Under the pieces are notes generated by a model. It did no database searches. It was given only the letters and a program-made list of their open reading frames with translations, and had not been told where the DNA came from. A DNA stretch of 49,530 nt, taken from the NCBI GenBank assembly GCA_938041955.1, contig CALISD010000036.1:1-49530 (forward strand). The letters are read 5' to 3'. This document shows positions 8,943 through 16,987 of the stretch, one piece after another. Both the position numbers and the translations under genes were made by a program. Positions within the stretch are counted from its first letter, which is position 1. Every line of letters starts with the position of its first letter. Source of the DNA: an uncultured Granulosicoccaceae bacterium (GTDB taxonomy: Bacteria; Pseudomonadota; Gammaproteobacteria; Granulosicoccales; Granulosicoccaceae).

Positions 8943-9317
8943 ATGAAAAATATAATAGCCGCCATCGTTATCAGCACAATTTCATTAACCAGCTTTGCAG
9001 TTAGCTCCCTGGTACAGGCCGCAGGTACCGAGACACACTCACATGACACCGAAGAACACAAAGATGGTGAGATGGCACACGATGAGGGCGAGCTTCCTAT
9101 CGTCACGGGCGAAGTAAAAAAGGTAAAACCAAAGTCAGGAAAAATCACCATCAGACACGAGGAAATTCCAAACCTTGATATGCCGGGTATGACCATGGTG
9201 TTTCGAGTAGGTGAAGAGACTGACATTAGCCAGTTCAAGAAAGGCGACAAAGTGACTTTCACTGTTATCGAGAAAAACGGGAAAATGACGATTGTAGACA
9301 TTGAAAGCGCCGAATAA
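8943..9317 (+). CDS. CusF-like periplasmic copper-binding protein
   Basis: 124 residues: signal peptide (residues 1-26), a His-rich linker (HSHDTEEHKDGEMAHDEGE), then a CusF-type OB-fold domain. Known CusF proteins bind Cu(I) with one His, two Met and a stacking Trp. Here the His (IRHEEIP) and the two Met (MPGMTM) are in place, but the position of the Trp is Met (LDMPGMTM instead of a W-P-x-M-T-M pattern), a variant coordination site. The start at 8943 follows AGGA; an in-frame ATG at 8895 would add a polar extension before the signal peptide. Likely passes periplasmic copper to neighbours such as the oxidase or cupredoxin. Confidence 0.88.
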   Translation: MKNIIAAIVISTISLTSFAVSSLVQAAGTETHSHDTEEHKDGEMAHDEGELPIVTGEVKKVKPKSGKITIRHEEIPNLDMPGMTMVFRVGEETDISQFKKGDKVTFTVIEKNGKMTIVDIESAE

Positions 9318-9361
9318 TCCGATCGTAAACACTCTATTACTCAGACCGCGAGAATACCGAA

Positions 9362-9856
9362 ATGAAATATAAAACGAATATCCTCACCGCAGCCATTACT
9401 GCCACTACGTTGTACACCAGTGTGGCATATACCCATGGTGAAAATAGTGCCCATGATGACAAGCCCGAATACGACGCCGTCTCCAAACCTTTTGGTGAAT
9501 ATGATCCCGCGTTAAAGCCGACTCGTACTATTGAGGTAATAATGGCAGACACCATGCGATTTACGCCGTCAGAAGTAGTAATCAATGCTGGTGATGTGAT
9601 TCGATTCGTCGTTGCCAATGATGGAAAACTCATGCATGAGTTTGTCCTGGGGACCCCGGATTCACTCAGCGAGCACGCCGACTTGATGGTAAAATACCCT
9701 AATATGGAACACGAAGAACCCTACATGGCGCATGTTCCCCCAGGCGAAGAAATGGACATCATCTGGAAATTTACAAAAGCCGGAAATTACGAGTTTGGCT
9801 GCTTGCTGCCGGGCCATTTCGCAGCAGGTATGAAAGGCTCCATCGCTGTTAATTGA
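9362..9856 (+). CDS. Cupredoxin domain protein (CopI-like)
   Basis: Secreted blue-copper-type protein of 164 residues. A signal peptide is followed by a short His/Asp-rich segment (THGENSAHDDKP) and one cupredoxin domain. Type 1 ligand candidates are His in KLMHEFVLG, then Cys, His and Met in the C-terminal loop GCLLPGHFAAGMKG. The domain arrangement matches periplasmic cupredoxins induced by copper (CopI-type). The likely role is copper binding or electron transfer in the periplasm. It is 44 bases downstream of the CusF-like gene and is followed by a strong hairpin. Confidence 0.88.
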   Translation: MKYKTNILTAAITATTLYTSVAYTHGENSAHDDKPEYDAVSKPFGEYDPALKPTRTIEVIMADTMRFTPSEVVINAGDVIRFVVANDGKLMHEFVLGTPDSLSEHADLMVKYPNMEHEEPYMAHVPPGEEMDIIWKFTKAGNYEFGCLLPGHFAAGMKGSIAVN

Positions 9857-9877
9857 AACAGCCGTTAATTTAGACTG

Positions 9878-9915
9878 GGCCGGTGACAGTGCTCAATAGC
9901 GCACTGACACCGGCC
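9878..9915 (+). terminator. Strong intra-cluster hairpin
   Basis: GGCCGGTG and CACCGGCC (8 bp) enclose a single A-A mismatch and a further CAGTGC/GCACTG stem (6 bp) around an 8-base loop. There is no T-tract after it, so it may act as a partial terminator or as an mRNA 3'-end stabiliser, separating expression of the upstream copper genes from the DUF411 gene at 9930. Confidence 0.55.
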
Positions 9916-9929
9916 ATAGGAAAGTATTC

Positions 9930-10475
9930 ATGTTTAATCAAAAGCACAAATTTACGCACTTATCTCTATTCGCACTAGCGTTTATCACTGTAGCCGCTTG
10001 CAACAACCCGAGCACTGACTCCACCGAAATAGCGGAAACAGCCATCACGGAATCTGTGATCGCAACTAATCTAATGCCACCTGACGATGCGGCTCAGACA
10101 GTCAATCAACTGATGGTGGTTCACAAAAGTCCAACCTGCGGATGCTGCCAGAAATGGGTAGATTATCTTGAAGAAGAAGGGTTTTCTGTCGAAGTCCATA
10201 ATCACGACGACCTGAATCCTATAAAGGAATCACTTGGCATGAACAACCCGAAACTCTACTCATGCCATACTGCCACCATCGGCAACTATCTGATCGAGGG
10301 CCATGTACCTGCAAGTGATATCAAAAAAATATTGTCCGAAAAACCGGATATCGCCGGCCTTACAGCGCCCGGAATGCCAATGATGTCGCCCGGCATGAAC
10401 AGTCGAACACCAAAGGACTACGCCGTACTATCATTCACTGACAATGGCGAATCCGAGATTTATTCTCAGTATTGA
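9930..10475 (+). CDS. DUF411 metal-binding lipoprotein
   Basis: 181 residues. Signal peptide with lipobox (VAAC), a linker, then a complete DUF411 domain: thioredoxin-like CGCC motif in KSPTCGCCQKWVDYLEE, the downstream SCHTA Cys/His, and EGHVPASDIKKIL with the GMPMMSPGM methionine segment. DUF411 proteins occur in copper and other metal resistance loci and are thought to bind metal through these Cys; the exact activity is unproven. An AGGAAAG ribosome site precedes the start. Lies between the cupredoxin and the glutaredoxin fusion. Confidence 0.9.
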   Translation: MFNQKHKFTHLSLFALAFITVAACNNPSTDSTEIAETAITESVIATNLMPPDDAAQTVNQLMVVHKSPTCGCCQKWVDYLEEEGFSVEVHNHDDLNPIKESLGMNNPKLYSCHTATIGNYLIEGHVPASDIKKILSEKPDIAGLTAPGMPMMSPGMNSRTPKDYAVLSFTDNGESEIYSQY

Positions 10476-10541
10476 CAGGCATCCCTACTGACCACATATA
10501 CACTACCTCGTTATTTTTGCACCCCGACACAAGGGAATTGA

Positions 10542-11315
10542 ATGAACACTAGTGAAGCGACAGTACCTTCCAATGGCTCCGGCAAAACGGCGGTATTGCA
10601 CCGAATGGTGATGCCAAAACACTTCTGTCCGTACGGTTTAAAAGCAAAAGACTTACTACAGCGCAGCGGTTATGAGGTTGAGGACAACTGGTTGCAAGAC
10701 AGGGCAGCTACCGATGCATTCAAAGAGCAACATCAAGTCACCAGCACGCCGCAGGTTTTTATTGGCGAAAAAAGAATCGGTGGCTATGAAGCGCTACGGA
10801 AGTTTCTGGGTTTAAAGGTTAAGTCACCTGATGAAACGACCTACAAGCCTGTTATTGCTATATTCGCAGTTGCCGCGTTAATTGCCCTGGCATTCAGCTG
10901 GTCTTCAACCCAACAGTTATTCACCATACGAACGTTGGAGTGGTTCATTGCTGTCTCCATGTGTTTACTTGGCGTTCAAAAACTGCAAGACATCGAGCGT
11001 TTCAGCACCATGTTTTTAAACTACGATTTATTGGCCCGCAAGTTTGTCCGCTACGGGTACATATATCCATTCGCCGAGACGATTGCTGGCGCGTTAATGA
11101 TCGCTGGCGTTCTCACCTGGCTTGCAGCACCCGTCGCCCTGTTTATAGGTAGCATTGGTGCTGTCTCCGTTTTTAAGGCCGTCTACCTGGACAAGCGCGA
11201 ACTCAAGTGCGCATGCGTCGGCGGCAGTAGTCGCGTACCATTAGGCTTTGTCTCGCTTACAGAGAATGTCATGATGGTTGCTATGGCGCTCTGGATGCTG
11301 TCAAAAGCATTCTAA
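10542..11315 (+). CDS. Glutaredoxin domain fused to MauE-like membrane domain
   Basis: 257 residues in two parts. Residues about 15-92 are a glutaredoxin domain with a single-Cys active site CPYG (C29), cis-Pro STPQVFIG and the glutathione-site IGGYEAL. Residues about 103-257 form a four-helix MauE/DoxX-like membrane domain, with a conserved Cys motif LKCACVGGSSRVPLGF near the end. Such fusions are found beside DUF411 and multicopper oxidase genes. A role in thiol redox control or copper-protein maturation at the inner membrane is likely but inferred. A good AAGGGA site precedes the start. It appears to be the last gene of the copper cluster. Confidence 0.85.
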   Translation: MNTSEATVPSNGSGKTAVLHRMVMPKHFCPYGLKAKDLLQRSGYEVEDNWLQDRAATDAFKEQHQVTSTPQVFIGEKRIGGYEALRKFLGLKVKSPDETTYKPVIAIFAVAALIALAFSWSSTQQLFTIRTLEWFIAVSMCLLGVQKLQDIERFSTMFLNYDLLARKFVRYGYIYPFAETIAGALMIAGVLTWLAAPVALFIGSIGAVSVFKAVYLDKRELKCACVGGSSRVPLGFVSLTENVMMVAMALWMLSKAF

Positions 11316-11340
11316 CAGAGCAACTTCACGGTAAATATAT

Positions 11341-11946
11341 ATGGCTACTTTGAGTTCAGAGCTAACACTTGGCTGTCAGTGCGGAAAAGTCACTGGGGCA
11401 ATAAAATGCACACCACAGGGATCAATTAATCATATCAGTTGCTACTGCAAAGACTGCCAGACATTTGCCCGCCACCTAAACGCAGAGGCGATAACACTTG
11501 ACGAGCACCGTGGCACCGCAATCATCCAAACCTCACCCGCCACCGTTAATATCAGCAGTGGCACCGAGCACCTTAACTGCCTGAAGCTCAGCCCGAAAGG
11601 CATCACCAGGTGGTATGCAGGGTGCTGCAACACGCCAATTGCCAATACCATGTCCAATGGCAAGATGCCTTTCTCAGGTGTTATTCGTTCGTTCGTAAAA
11701 ACCGATAACGTAGAACAAATTGCAGGCCCCGTTGAATACAAGGTATTTGCCTCTTTATCCCCAGAGGCTAACGGCCACAACAAGGCGCCATTGGGTTTAA
11801 TTGCGAAAATCGTTGTTAATATGCTCCGATGGAAGCTGCGTGGTGATCACAAGAATTCACCGTTTTTCAGTGGCGAAACCGGCAAGCCTGTAGGGGAACC
11901 CAAAATATTGTCCCTGCAAGAGAGAAACGCCGCCAGCCGCTCCTGA
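11341..11946 (+). CDS. DUF6151 / GFA-like zinc-binding protein
   Basis: 201 residues, soluble. Seen: a Mss4/GFA-like zinc site with CQCGKVTG near the N-terminus, CYCKDCQTFAR about twenty residues later and a further GCCNTP pair, matching the family annotated as DUF6151. Related GFA proteins bind glutathione adducts, but the activity of this family is unknown. It starts 25 bases after the glutaredoxin fusion, so it may be read through from the copper operon; the ribosome site is weak. Confidence 0.8.
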   Translation: MATLSSELTLGCQCGKVTGAIKCTPQGSINHISCYCKDCQTFARHLNAEAITLDEHRGTAIIQTSPATVNISSGTEHLNCLKLSPKGITRWYAGCCNTPIANTMSNGKMPFSGVIRSFVKTDNVEQIAGPVEYKVFASLSPEANGHNKAPLGLIAKIVVNMLRWKLRGDHKNSPFFSGETGKPVGEPKILSLQERNAASRS

Positions 11947-11999
11947 CCATTAAGAACGCTGTGCTTACTCAACCACTCACACTAAACAACATACAGTCT

Positions 12000-12671
12000 A
12001 TGACACCTGATGCCCTTCTCTTTGACCTTGACGGTTTATTAATTGATACAGAACGATTTTCGAAACTGGCTTTTGATGGCGCTGCTGAAGAATTTCAAAT
12101 TGGCGATCACACTGACATGTTTTTATCACTTGTCGGCACCAATGAAGTCACACATAAGTTACGACTGACCAAAGCACTGGAGCATCTGGTCGACGTAGAA
12201 GCGTTTAGAGCAAACTGGGTTGAACGATTCCATCAACTGCTGGAAGAAGATACCATTTCGGTTTTGCCCGGCGTGCTAGAGGTGCTGAACCACGCACGTG
12301 ATGCAAAGATTAAATGTGCAGTTGCAACGTCATCGGGCACTGACGCCGCAGCACAGAAAATGGCCGATGCAGGGATCGCTGAGTTTTTCCAGACTGTGAC
12401 GTGTGGTGATCAAGTGGAGAACAGCAAGCCATTTCCTGAAATCTACCTCAAAGCCGGCGCATCAATCAACGCAGATATGACCCGCTCGGTCGGGCTCGAG
12501 GACTCGGAAAATGGAGTAAAAGCCGCCCACGCCGCCGGGTTGTCCGTAATTCAAGTACCGAACCTGGTACAGCCATCCACAGAACTATTAACCATCGGGC
12601 ACACAGTTTGTCAGGATATGTTTCAGGTATTGTCACTGTTAGAGGATGACAAATTGATAGCGGACCAGTGA
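12000..12671 (+). CDS. HAD-superfamily phosphatase (beta-phosphoglucomutase-like)
   Basis: Cytosolic haloacid dehalogenase-type hydrolase of 223 residues. Motif I is FDLDGLLIDTE (nucleophile Asp and acid Asp), motif II is ATSSGT, the motif III lysine lies in the SKPFPEIY segment, and motif IV is GLEDSENGVKAAHAAG. The helical cap of the beta-PGM/phosphonatase type lies between motifs I and II. The substrate is probably a small sugar phosphate or similar metabolite and cannot be set more closely. The start at ATG 12000 was chosen because family members begin a few residues before motif I; a GTG at 11961 is possible. Neither has a clear ribosome site. Confidence 0.88.
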   Translation: MTPDALLFDLDGLLIDTERFSKLAFDGAAEEFQIGDHTDMFLSLVGTNEVTHKLRLTKALEHLVDVEAFRANWVERFHQLLEEDTISVLPGVLEVLNHARDAKIKCAVATSSGTDAAAQKMADAGIAEFFQTVTCGDQVENSKPFPEIYLKAGASINADMTRSVGLEDSENGVKAAHAAGLSVIQVPNLVQPSTELLTIGHTVCQDMFQVLSLLEDDKLIADQ

Positions 12672-12673
12672 TC

Positions 12674-12700
12674 GGCCGAGACAATTGATCGGCCATTTTC
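12674..12700 (+). terminator. Probable Rho-independent terminator
   Basis: GGCCGA (12674-12679) and TCGGCC (12689-12694) pair around a nine-base loop, followed by ATTTTC, directly after the stop of the HAD gene. The stem is short but GC-rich and the T-tract is brief. The rest of the gap up to 12960 shows nothing else. Confidence 0.5.
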
Positions 12701-12960
12701 ACTCCACCGATAAAGCAATCTCACCTGATGTAACACCAACGCTACGGATAAATAGCAATACCCTACGTCTCTGTTGATTTCTGAGTAATGCTGGATTCGC
12801 TAATCGCTCATGTCGTCTGCAACGATCAATCGCTTTCGTATCGGGCACTTCTACTGCATCAACAGATACTGCACGCCGACCAGACGCCCCGCAAACCGCT
12901 CACAGACCTGTCAAACCCCACTTTTATGGCATACTCAATCCAAACGTAAAGGAATCTCTG

Positions 12961-13521
12961 TTGAACTATTGCCCTGACTGCGGTGGCACGACCAAACCAC
13001 GAATACCTGAAGGCGACAACCGGGAGCGCCAGGTCTGTGATCAATGCAACACCATTCACTATCACAACCCGAAAAACGTTGTCGGTTGCATACTCACGTG
13101 GCAAGACAAAGTATTACTGTGTAAACGGGCTATCGAACCCAGATATGGTTACTGGACGTTGCCCGCCGGCTTTATGGAAAATAATGAAACCACCATGGAG
13201 GGGGCCGCACGTGAAGCCTTTGAGGAAGCCAACGCCACTGCAGTCGATCTGAAGTTCTTTGGTTTGTACAATCTGCCGCGTATAAGCCAGGTCCATATTA
13301 TGTTCGTCGGTGAGTTAAAAGACGGTTATATGGCAACCGGAGAAGAATCGCTAGATGTAGGCCTGTACGCAGAAGATGAAATACCATGGGATGAACTGGC
13401 CTTCCCCGTGGTAAAGGAAAGTCTGCAACGCTACTTTGAAGAAAGACCCAACAGGAGCGTGCACGTAGCAGATATAAGAGGTAAGCCCGGCAGCGAAATA
13501 GAAATTACGCGCCTTGAATAA
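12961..13521 (+). CDS. Nudix hydrolase with N-terminal zinc ribbon
   Basis: 186 residues. A zinc ribbon (CPDCGG at residues 3-8, then CDQC) precedes a Nudix domain with the full Nudix box GFMENNETTMEGAAREAFEE (G-x5-E-x7-RE-x2-EE). Nudix enzymes cleave nucleoside diphosphates linked to another group; the zinc-ribbon arrangement is like NADH pyrophosphatases and ADP-ribose pyrophosphatases, but the substrate is not known. Translation starts at TTG 12961, which gives the zinc ribbon at the very N-terminus and has an AAAGGA site at good spacing. Confidence 0.9.
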   Translation: MNYCPDCGGTTKPRIPEGDNRERQVCDQCNTIHYHNPKNVVGCILTWQDKVLLCKRAIEPRYGYWTLPAGFMENNETTMEGAAREAFEEANATAVDLKFFGLYNLPRISQVHIMFVGELKDGYMATGEESLDVGLYAEDEIPWDELAFPVVKESLQRYFEERPNRSVHVADIRGKPGSEIEITRLE

Positions 13522-13557
13522 TTCGCTGTAACGTATCCACCTATTTAACTTTTATAC

Positions 13558-14397
13558 ATGAATAACTATTTCATCGGCCTTCCCGCCTGGGCCTTCAGCG
13601 GATGGAACAATGTGTACTTCAATTCGACCCCTTCGTCACTGGCAAGTTACTCGTCTGTGTTTAACACCGTTGAGGGCAACACTACTTTCTATCACATCCC
13701 TGATGACACAACCGTTGAAAAATGGCGTCAGTCAGTTACCGGTACGGACTTCCAATTCTGTTTCAAGCTACCCAAAAGCATCACTCACCAGCGCAACCCT
13801 AACCTTGCGGACTTAGAGCTTTTTCTCAACCGTATCGAGCCCTTGTTCCAGTACTGTGGGCCATTCCTGTTGCAGTTTCCGTCTACCACAGGACCTGATG
13901 ATCTGCAGAAGATGGAATCCATAGTGTGCCGATTGCCTGAGCAACTGCGCTGTACCATCGAAGTGCGTAATGATGAGTTTTTCACTCAACCGGAATTGCT
14001 GAATGAGTTAATCGGAAAATACCAACTCGGCCGCGTCGTGATGGATACACGAGCTATTTTCCAGGGCGATCGAACTCACCCGGAAGTGCTTGCTGCATTG
14101 CACGCCAAACCAGACTTGCCAGTACTGGGGCACGTGTATAACGGCCTGTTACTGGTTCGGCTGCTACTGCACCCGGACCTTGTTAGCAATGATGCCTATA
14201 TCGAACAGTGGGCCAATCGGTTTGCCCATGCGCTGAGTTTAGGTTATCAGTGCTACATGATGATTCACTGCCCAAACAATCAACATTGCCCGGATTTATC
14301 TGTGCAGTTCCACAACCGGTTACGATCGATCATGAAAGACGACGCCTTCCCGCCACTGCCAGGTTGGCCGATACCTCAACAACAATACCTTCTGTAA
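13558..14397 (+). CDS. DUF72 domain protein
   Basis: 279 residues, soluble, TIM-barrel-like family DUF72 (YecE type). Recognised by the N-terminal IGLPAWAFSGW, the NTVEGNTTFYHIPDDTTVEKW segment, FCFKLPKSITH and CTIEVRNDEFF. Function is unknown. It starts 36 bases after the Nudix gene and probably shares its transcript; the ribosome site is not obvious. It is convergent with the EamA gene at 14463. Confidence 0.88.
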   Translation: MNNYFIGLPAWAFSGWNNVYFNSTPSSLASYSSVFNTVEGNTTFYHIPDDTTVEKWRQSVTGTDFQFCFKLPKSITHQRNPNLADLELFLNRIEPLFQYCGPFLLQFPSTTGPDDLQKMESIVCRLPEQLRCTIEVRNDEFFTQPELLNELIGKYQLGRVVMDTRAIFQGDRTHPEVLAALHAKPDLPVLGHVYNGLLLVRLLLHPDLVSNDAYIEQWANRFAHALSLGYQCYMMIHCPNNQHCPDLSVQFHNRLRSIMKDDAFPPLPGWPIPQQQYLL

Positions 14398-14462
14398 AAA
14401 CCATCTTTGTACGCAACCGTTTGCAGTCACGTGACAGCGTTTGGGAATTCCAGTAGAACCAC

Positions 14463-15353
14463 TTACTGACGCAAAGATAGAATTCCTGCCCCCACAATAA
14501 TTACCATACCAGCGATGGATGTCAGGTCAGGAATTTCAGAGAAGAATAATACCCCCCACAGCACTGCAAACCCGACGTAGGCAAAGTCAAAAATACCAAT
14601 CACTGACGATGGCCCATTCTGATACGCATAAGCGGCGCCTATACTGCCAATTAAGATTGCGGCCGCAAGCAAGCCCATAGACAGCCATTGCGATGTGCCC
14701 ATCCTGGCCCATGGAGCAAGTAGAAAACCTTCTCTGAGTTCAACAGGGAACGTTGAAATGAACCACGCTGCAATACCACCAACCAGCACAAAACAAATAT
14801 TCAAAGCCAGAGACAACATTAGCGGATGCTCGACACGGCACTTTGTGCGAGTAAGAATCATCGCAATCGCATAAAGCACTGCAGACAATAACGGCAGTAA
14901 CGCATACCAGTTGAAGTCGTCAGCATTCGGCCTAAGAATCATCAGCACACCAACAAAGCCGAGTACTACAGCTATCCAACCGGTACGGCTCACCGTATCA
15001 CCAATAACAACTGCAGAAAACAACGTGATGAATAACGGCAGCGTATAATAAGCTGCCGCGGCAACGGAGAGGGATAAATACGGGAGTGATATATAATAGC
15101 TAACCCACATACCAACAAGAAGAAGACTTCGAATTATTGTCCAGCCAGCGGAACGAGGTAGCCGCAGAGCATCCCTCGCTGTCCACGCCATAATTGCCAA
15201 CAGACACGGAATAGCGATAACAGACCTGATCACGAAGATCTGCCAGATAACAAAGTTCCCGCTGGTCAGCTTTATTAACGCATCGCCTAAAGACAAAGCA
15301 AGCACAGTAAACAGGATTACACCAACTGCCAGGGGTAGTTTGTCTGTTCTCAT
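14463..15353 (-). CDS. EamA/DMT-family transporter
   Basis: 296 residues with about ten hydrophobic segments and two EamA repeats, typical of drug/metabolite exporters of the inner membrane. Features: SLGDALIKLTSGNFVIWQIF in helices 1-2 and GDTVSRTGWIAVVLGFVGVL in the first repeat, ending with IAGMVIIVGAGILSL. The substrate is unknown. It lies 46 bases downstream of the AAA ATPase gene on the same strand, without an obvious functional link. Confidence 0.88.
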   Translation of the reverse strand: MRTDKLPLAVGVILFTVLALSLGDALIKLTSGNFVIWQIFVIRSVIAIPCLLAIMAWTARDALRLPRSAGWTIIRSLLLVGMWVSYYISLPYLSLSVAAAAYYTLPLFITLFSAVVIGDTVSRTGWIAVVLGFVGVLMILRPNADDFNWYALLPLLSAVLYAIAMILTRTKCRVEHPLMLSLALNICFVLVGGIAAWFISTFPVELREGFLLAPWARMGTSQWLSMGLLAAAILIGSIGAAYAYQNGPSSVIGIFDFAYVGFAVLWGVLFFSEIPDLTSIAGMVIIVGAGILSLRQ

Positions 15354-15399
15354 GTCGGTGGCTGCTCAGATAAATACACCACTGCACTCATATCGCCCA

Positions 15400-16170
15400 T
15401 TAGATAGATGGTGCTAACAGTCGATGTAGCATTGCTTCCCTGTTATTAATAAACTGCTTTGTTACTCGATAGTGCTCGGTGTCTTCGTAGCCGGTTTTTA
15501 CAATCCCGTCTTCACCTAAAACAAGAATGTCTGCTTCCGGATATGCCATAAGAATGGGTGAATGCGTGGCGATTAAAAACTGGCAATTCTCACCAACCAG
15601 TTCGTGAATGCGGCAAATCATAGATAACTGTCGTGAAGGTGAAAGAGCAGCCTCGGGTTCATCCAATATGAAGAGTGAATTACTCGAGAAACGGTCTCGC
15701 ATCAATGCAAAAAATGATTCCCCATGAGACTGTTCATGAAGAGATTTTCCACCGTAGGAATCGATAACCGGACGACCCAGGTTGTAACCGCTTTCGCGAG
15801 CCTCGGCATCCATAGTCTCAATTTCAGTCGCTACGTTGAAAAAGCTCTCTGCACGAAGAAAAAAACCATCCCTGGGTTTTTTCACACCACGGGAGCATCG
15901 TATATATTTCGCAAGGTCTGAGTGGGATTCCCGGGTACTGAATCCAAAATTCTTAGTACCCCCTTCCGGGTTAAATCCACTTGCTACAGCGATTGCTTCC
16001 AGTAGTGTTGACTTACCAGTGCCATTCTCGCCTACAAAGAAGGTAACCTTCGGGTGCAACCGCAGCCTTTCAAGCCCTTGTAAAGCATTCAAAGAGAAAG
16101 GATATTTGGAAATATCTTCAACCAATTCTCTTTTGAGAATAATTTCTATCAGATATTGTTCAGATAACAT
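15400..16170 (-). CDS. AAA family ATPase (AAA_21 / RecF-like)
   Basis: Soluble ATPase of 256 residues with ABC-type ATP-binding features. Walker A is VGENGTGKST around residue 46. A Q/H-rich linker (LHEQSHGESF) lies before the signature region, Walker B is LFILDEPEAALSP, and the switch His is ATHSPILMAYP. There are no membrane segments, so it is not a transporter subunit. Small stand-alone proteins of this type are common and mostly unassigned; some pair with nucleases in defence, but no nuclease partner is seen here. The next gene upstream on this strand is a GFA protein. Confidence 0.82.
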   Translation of the reverse strand: MLSEQYLIEIILKRELVEDISKYPFSLNALQGLERLRLHPKVTFFVGENGTGKSTLLEAIAVASGFNPEGGTKNFGFSTRESHSDLAKYIRCSRGVKKPRDGFFLRAESFFNVATEIETMDAEARESGYNLGRPVIDSYGGKSLHEQSHGESFFALMRDRFSSNSLFILDEPEAALSPSRQLSMICRIHELVGENCQFLIATHSPILMAYPEADILVLGEDGIVKTGYEDTEHYRVTKQFINNREAMLHRLLAPSI

Positions 16171-16219
16171 GTGGCATCAACCTGCACACCTAAAACACCG
16201 CTCACCTGGCATCTGTAGG

Positions 16220-16576
16220 CTAGTCAATGAACGTCCATGAATCGGCCCCGTCGAACTTCCGTATTTGAAATTCTTTGATTGAGCCCGGCTCACACATACG
16301 GAAGTTTACCGCCATCATTTTCCCATCCTGTTGCAGGCTCTCATAGTGGGTCGTGCAACCACAGTTTCTGCAGGTATTTACCGCAAGTGTTTTGTCGCCC
16401 TGTATATAGCGAATGGTCGCGTCGTCAGCCGCTATGACGTCAACGCTGTCAATCGACACATGCCCCCATAAGGCCCCCAAACGACGACAAATGGAACAAT
16501 TGCAATCGACTAGTTTCTCCGGTCGTTCAGCACAAACAAATTGAACGCTGCCACAATGACACTGACCCTTGTACAT
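16220..16576 (-). CDS. GFA family zinc-binding protein
   Basis: 118 residues, a single GFA (glutathione-dependent formaldehyde-activating enzyme-like) domain. Zinc ligands are seen in CHCGSVQF (residues 6-13), CNCSICRR and CRNCGCTTHY. The family binds zinc, and a few members bind glutathione-formaldehyde adducts; most have no proven activity. The domain is full length. It is a second Mss4-fold gene in the window besides the one at 11341. Confidence 0.88.
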   Translation of the reverse strand: MYKGQCHCGSVQFVCAERPEKLVDCNCSICRRLGALWGHVSIDSVDVIAADDATIRYIQGDKTLAVNTCRNCGCTTHYESLQQDGKMMAVNFRMCEPGSIKEFQIRKFDGADSWTFID

Positions 16577-16598
16577 GGCGTAACTCCAGTTATGTTAA

Positions 16599-16610
16599 TG
16601 AGCATGCTCA
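16599..16610. promoter_or_regulatory. 12-base perfect palindrome, possible operator
   Basis: TGAGCATGCTCA is a perfect palindrome in the 411-base gap between the GFA gene (minus strand, starts at 16576) and kynU (plus strand, starts at 16988). It lies 22 bases before the GFA start and could be a regulator site for it. The remainder of this gap holds no gene; a TATAAT at 16929-16934 is a possible kynU -10 element without a clear -35. Confidence 0.3.
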
Positions 16611-16950
16611 CTGTTCCATTGATCCCCTGGCAAGGTGGACGTTCACCTTTACAGGCCATTGCACGCTAAACAACGTGCCGCGCAGTTATGGGCGCCCGAC
16701 AATATGCCATAAGCATCTACATCGCCTGCATTTCTGAGACTCCTGCCACCGCGCATTGTCTGACCAGAGTACTCTGGCACCGGTCCATAGGCATCAGGTT
16801 ATGCTACCTCTGATAACAAACGTCACGAGCTTGCTATTGAGATCAATTCGACTTGCAGTGTATCGCAATTACTTTAATACTGGTGAGAACGAGCACCCTC
16901 AGACCCTGCCCTGCTGGATGGCTCTGACTATAATCACCATTGGCGGCCTC

Positions 16951-16984
16951 CCGTGATGGTACAACAGCGCCAAATCACGGTTTT
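16951..16984 (+). terminator. Terminator-like hairpin in kynU leader
   Basis: CCGTGAT (16951-16957) and ATCACGG (16974-16980) pair around a 16-base loop and run straight into TTTTATT and the ATG of kynU at 16988. If transcription starts from the TATAAT at 16929, this hairpin lies in the short leader and could attenuate or block translation. No Shine-Dalgarno site is seen before this ATG. Confidence 0.4.
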
Positions 16985-16987
16985 ATT

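Noticed and set aside
15400..16170. Anti-phage defence system built on the AAA ATPase
   Set aside because: No nuclease, reverse transcriptase or other effector gene is next to it; neighbours are a transporter and a GFA protein.
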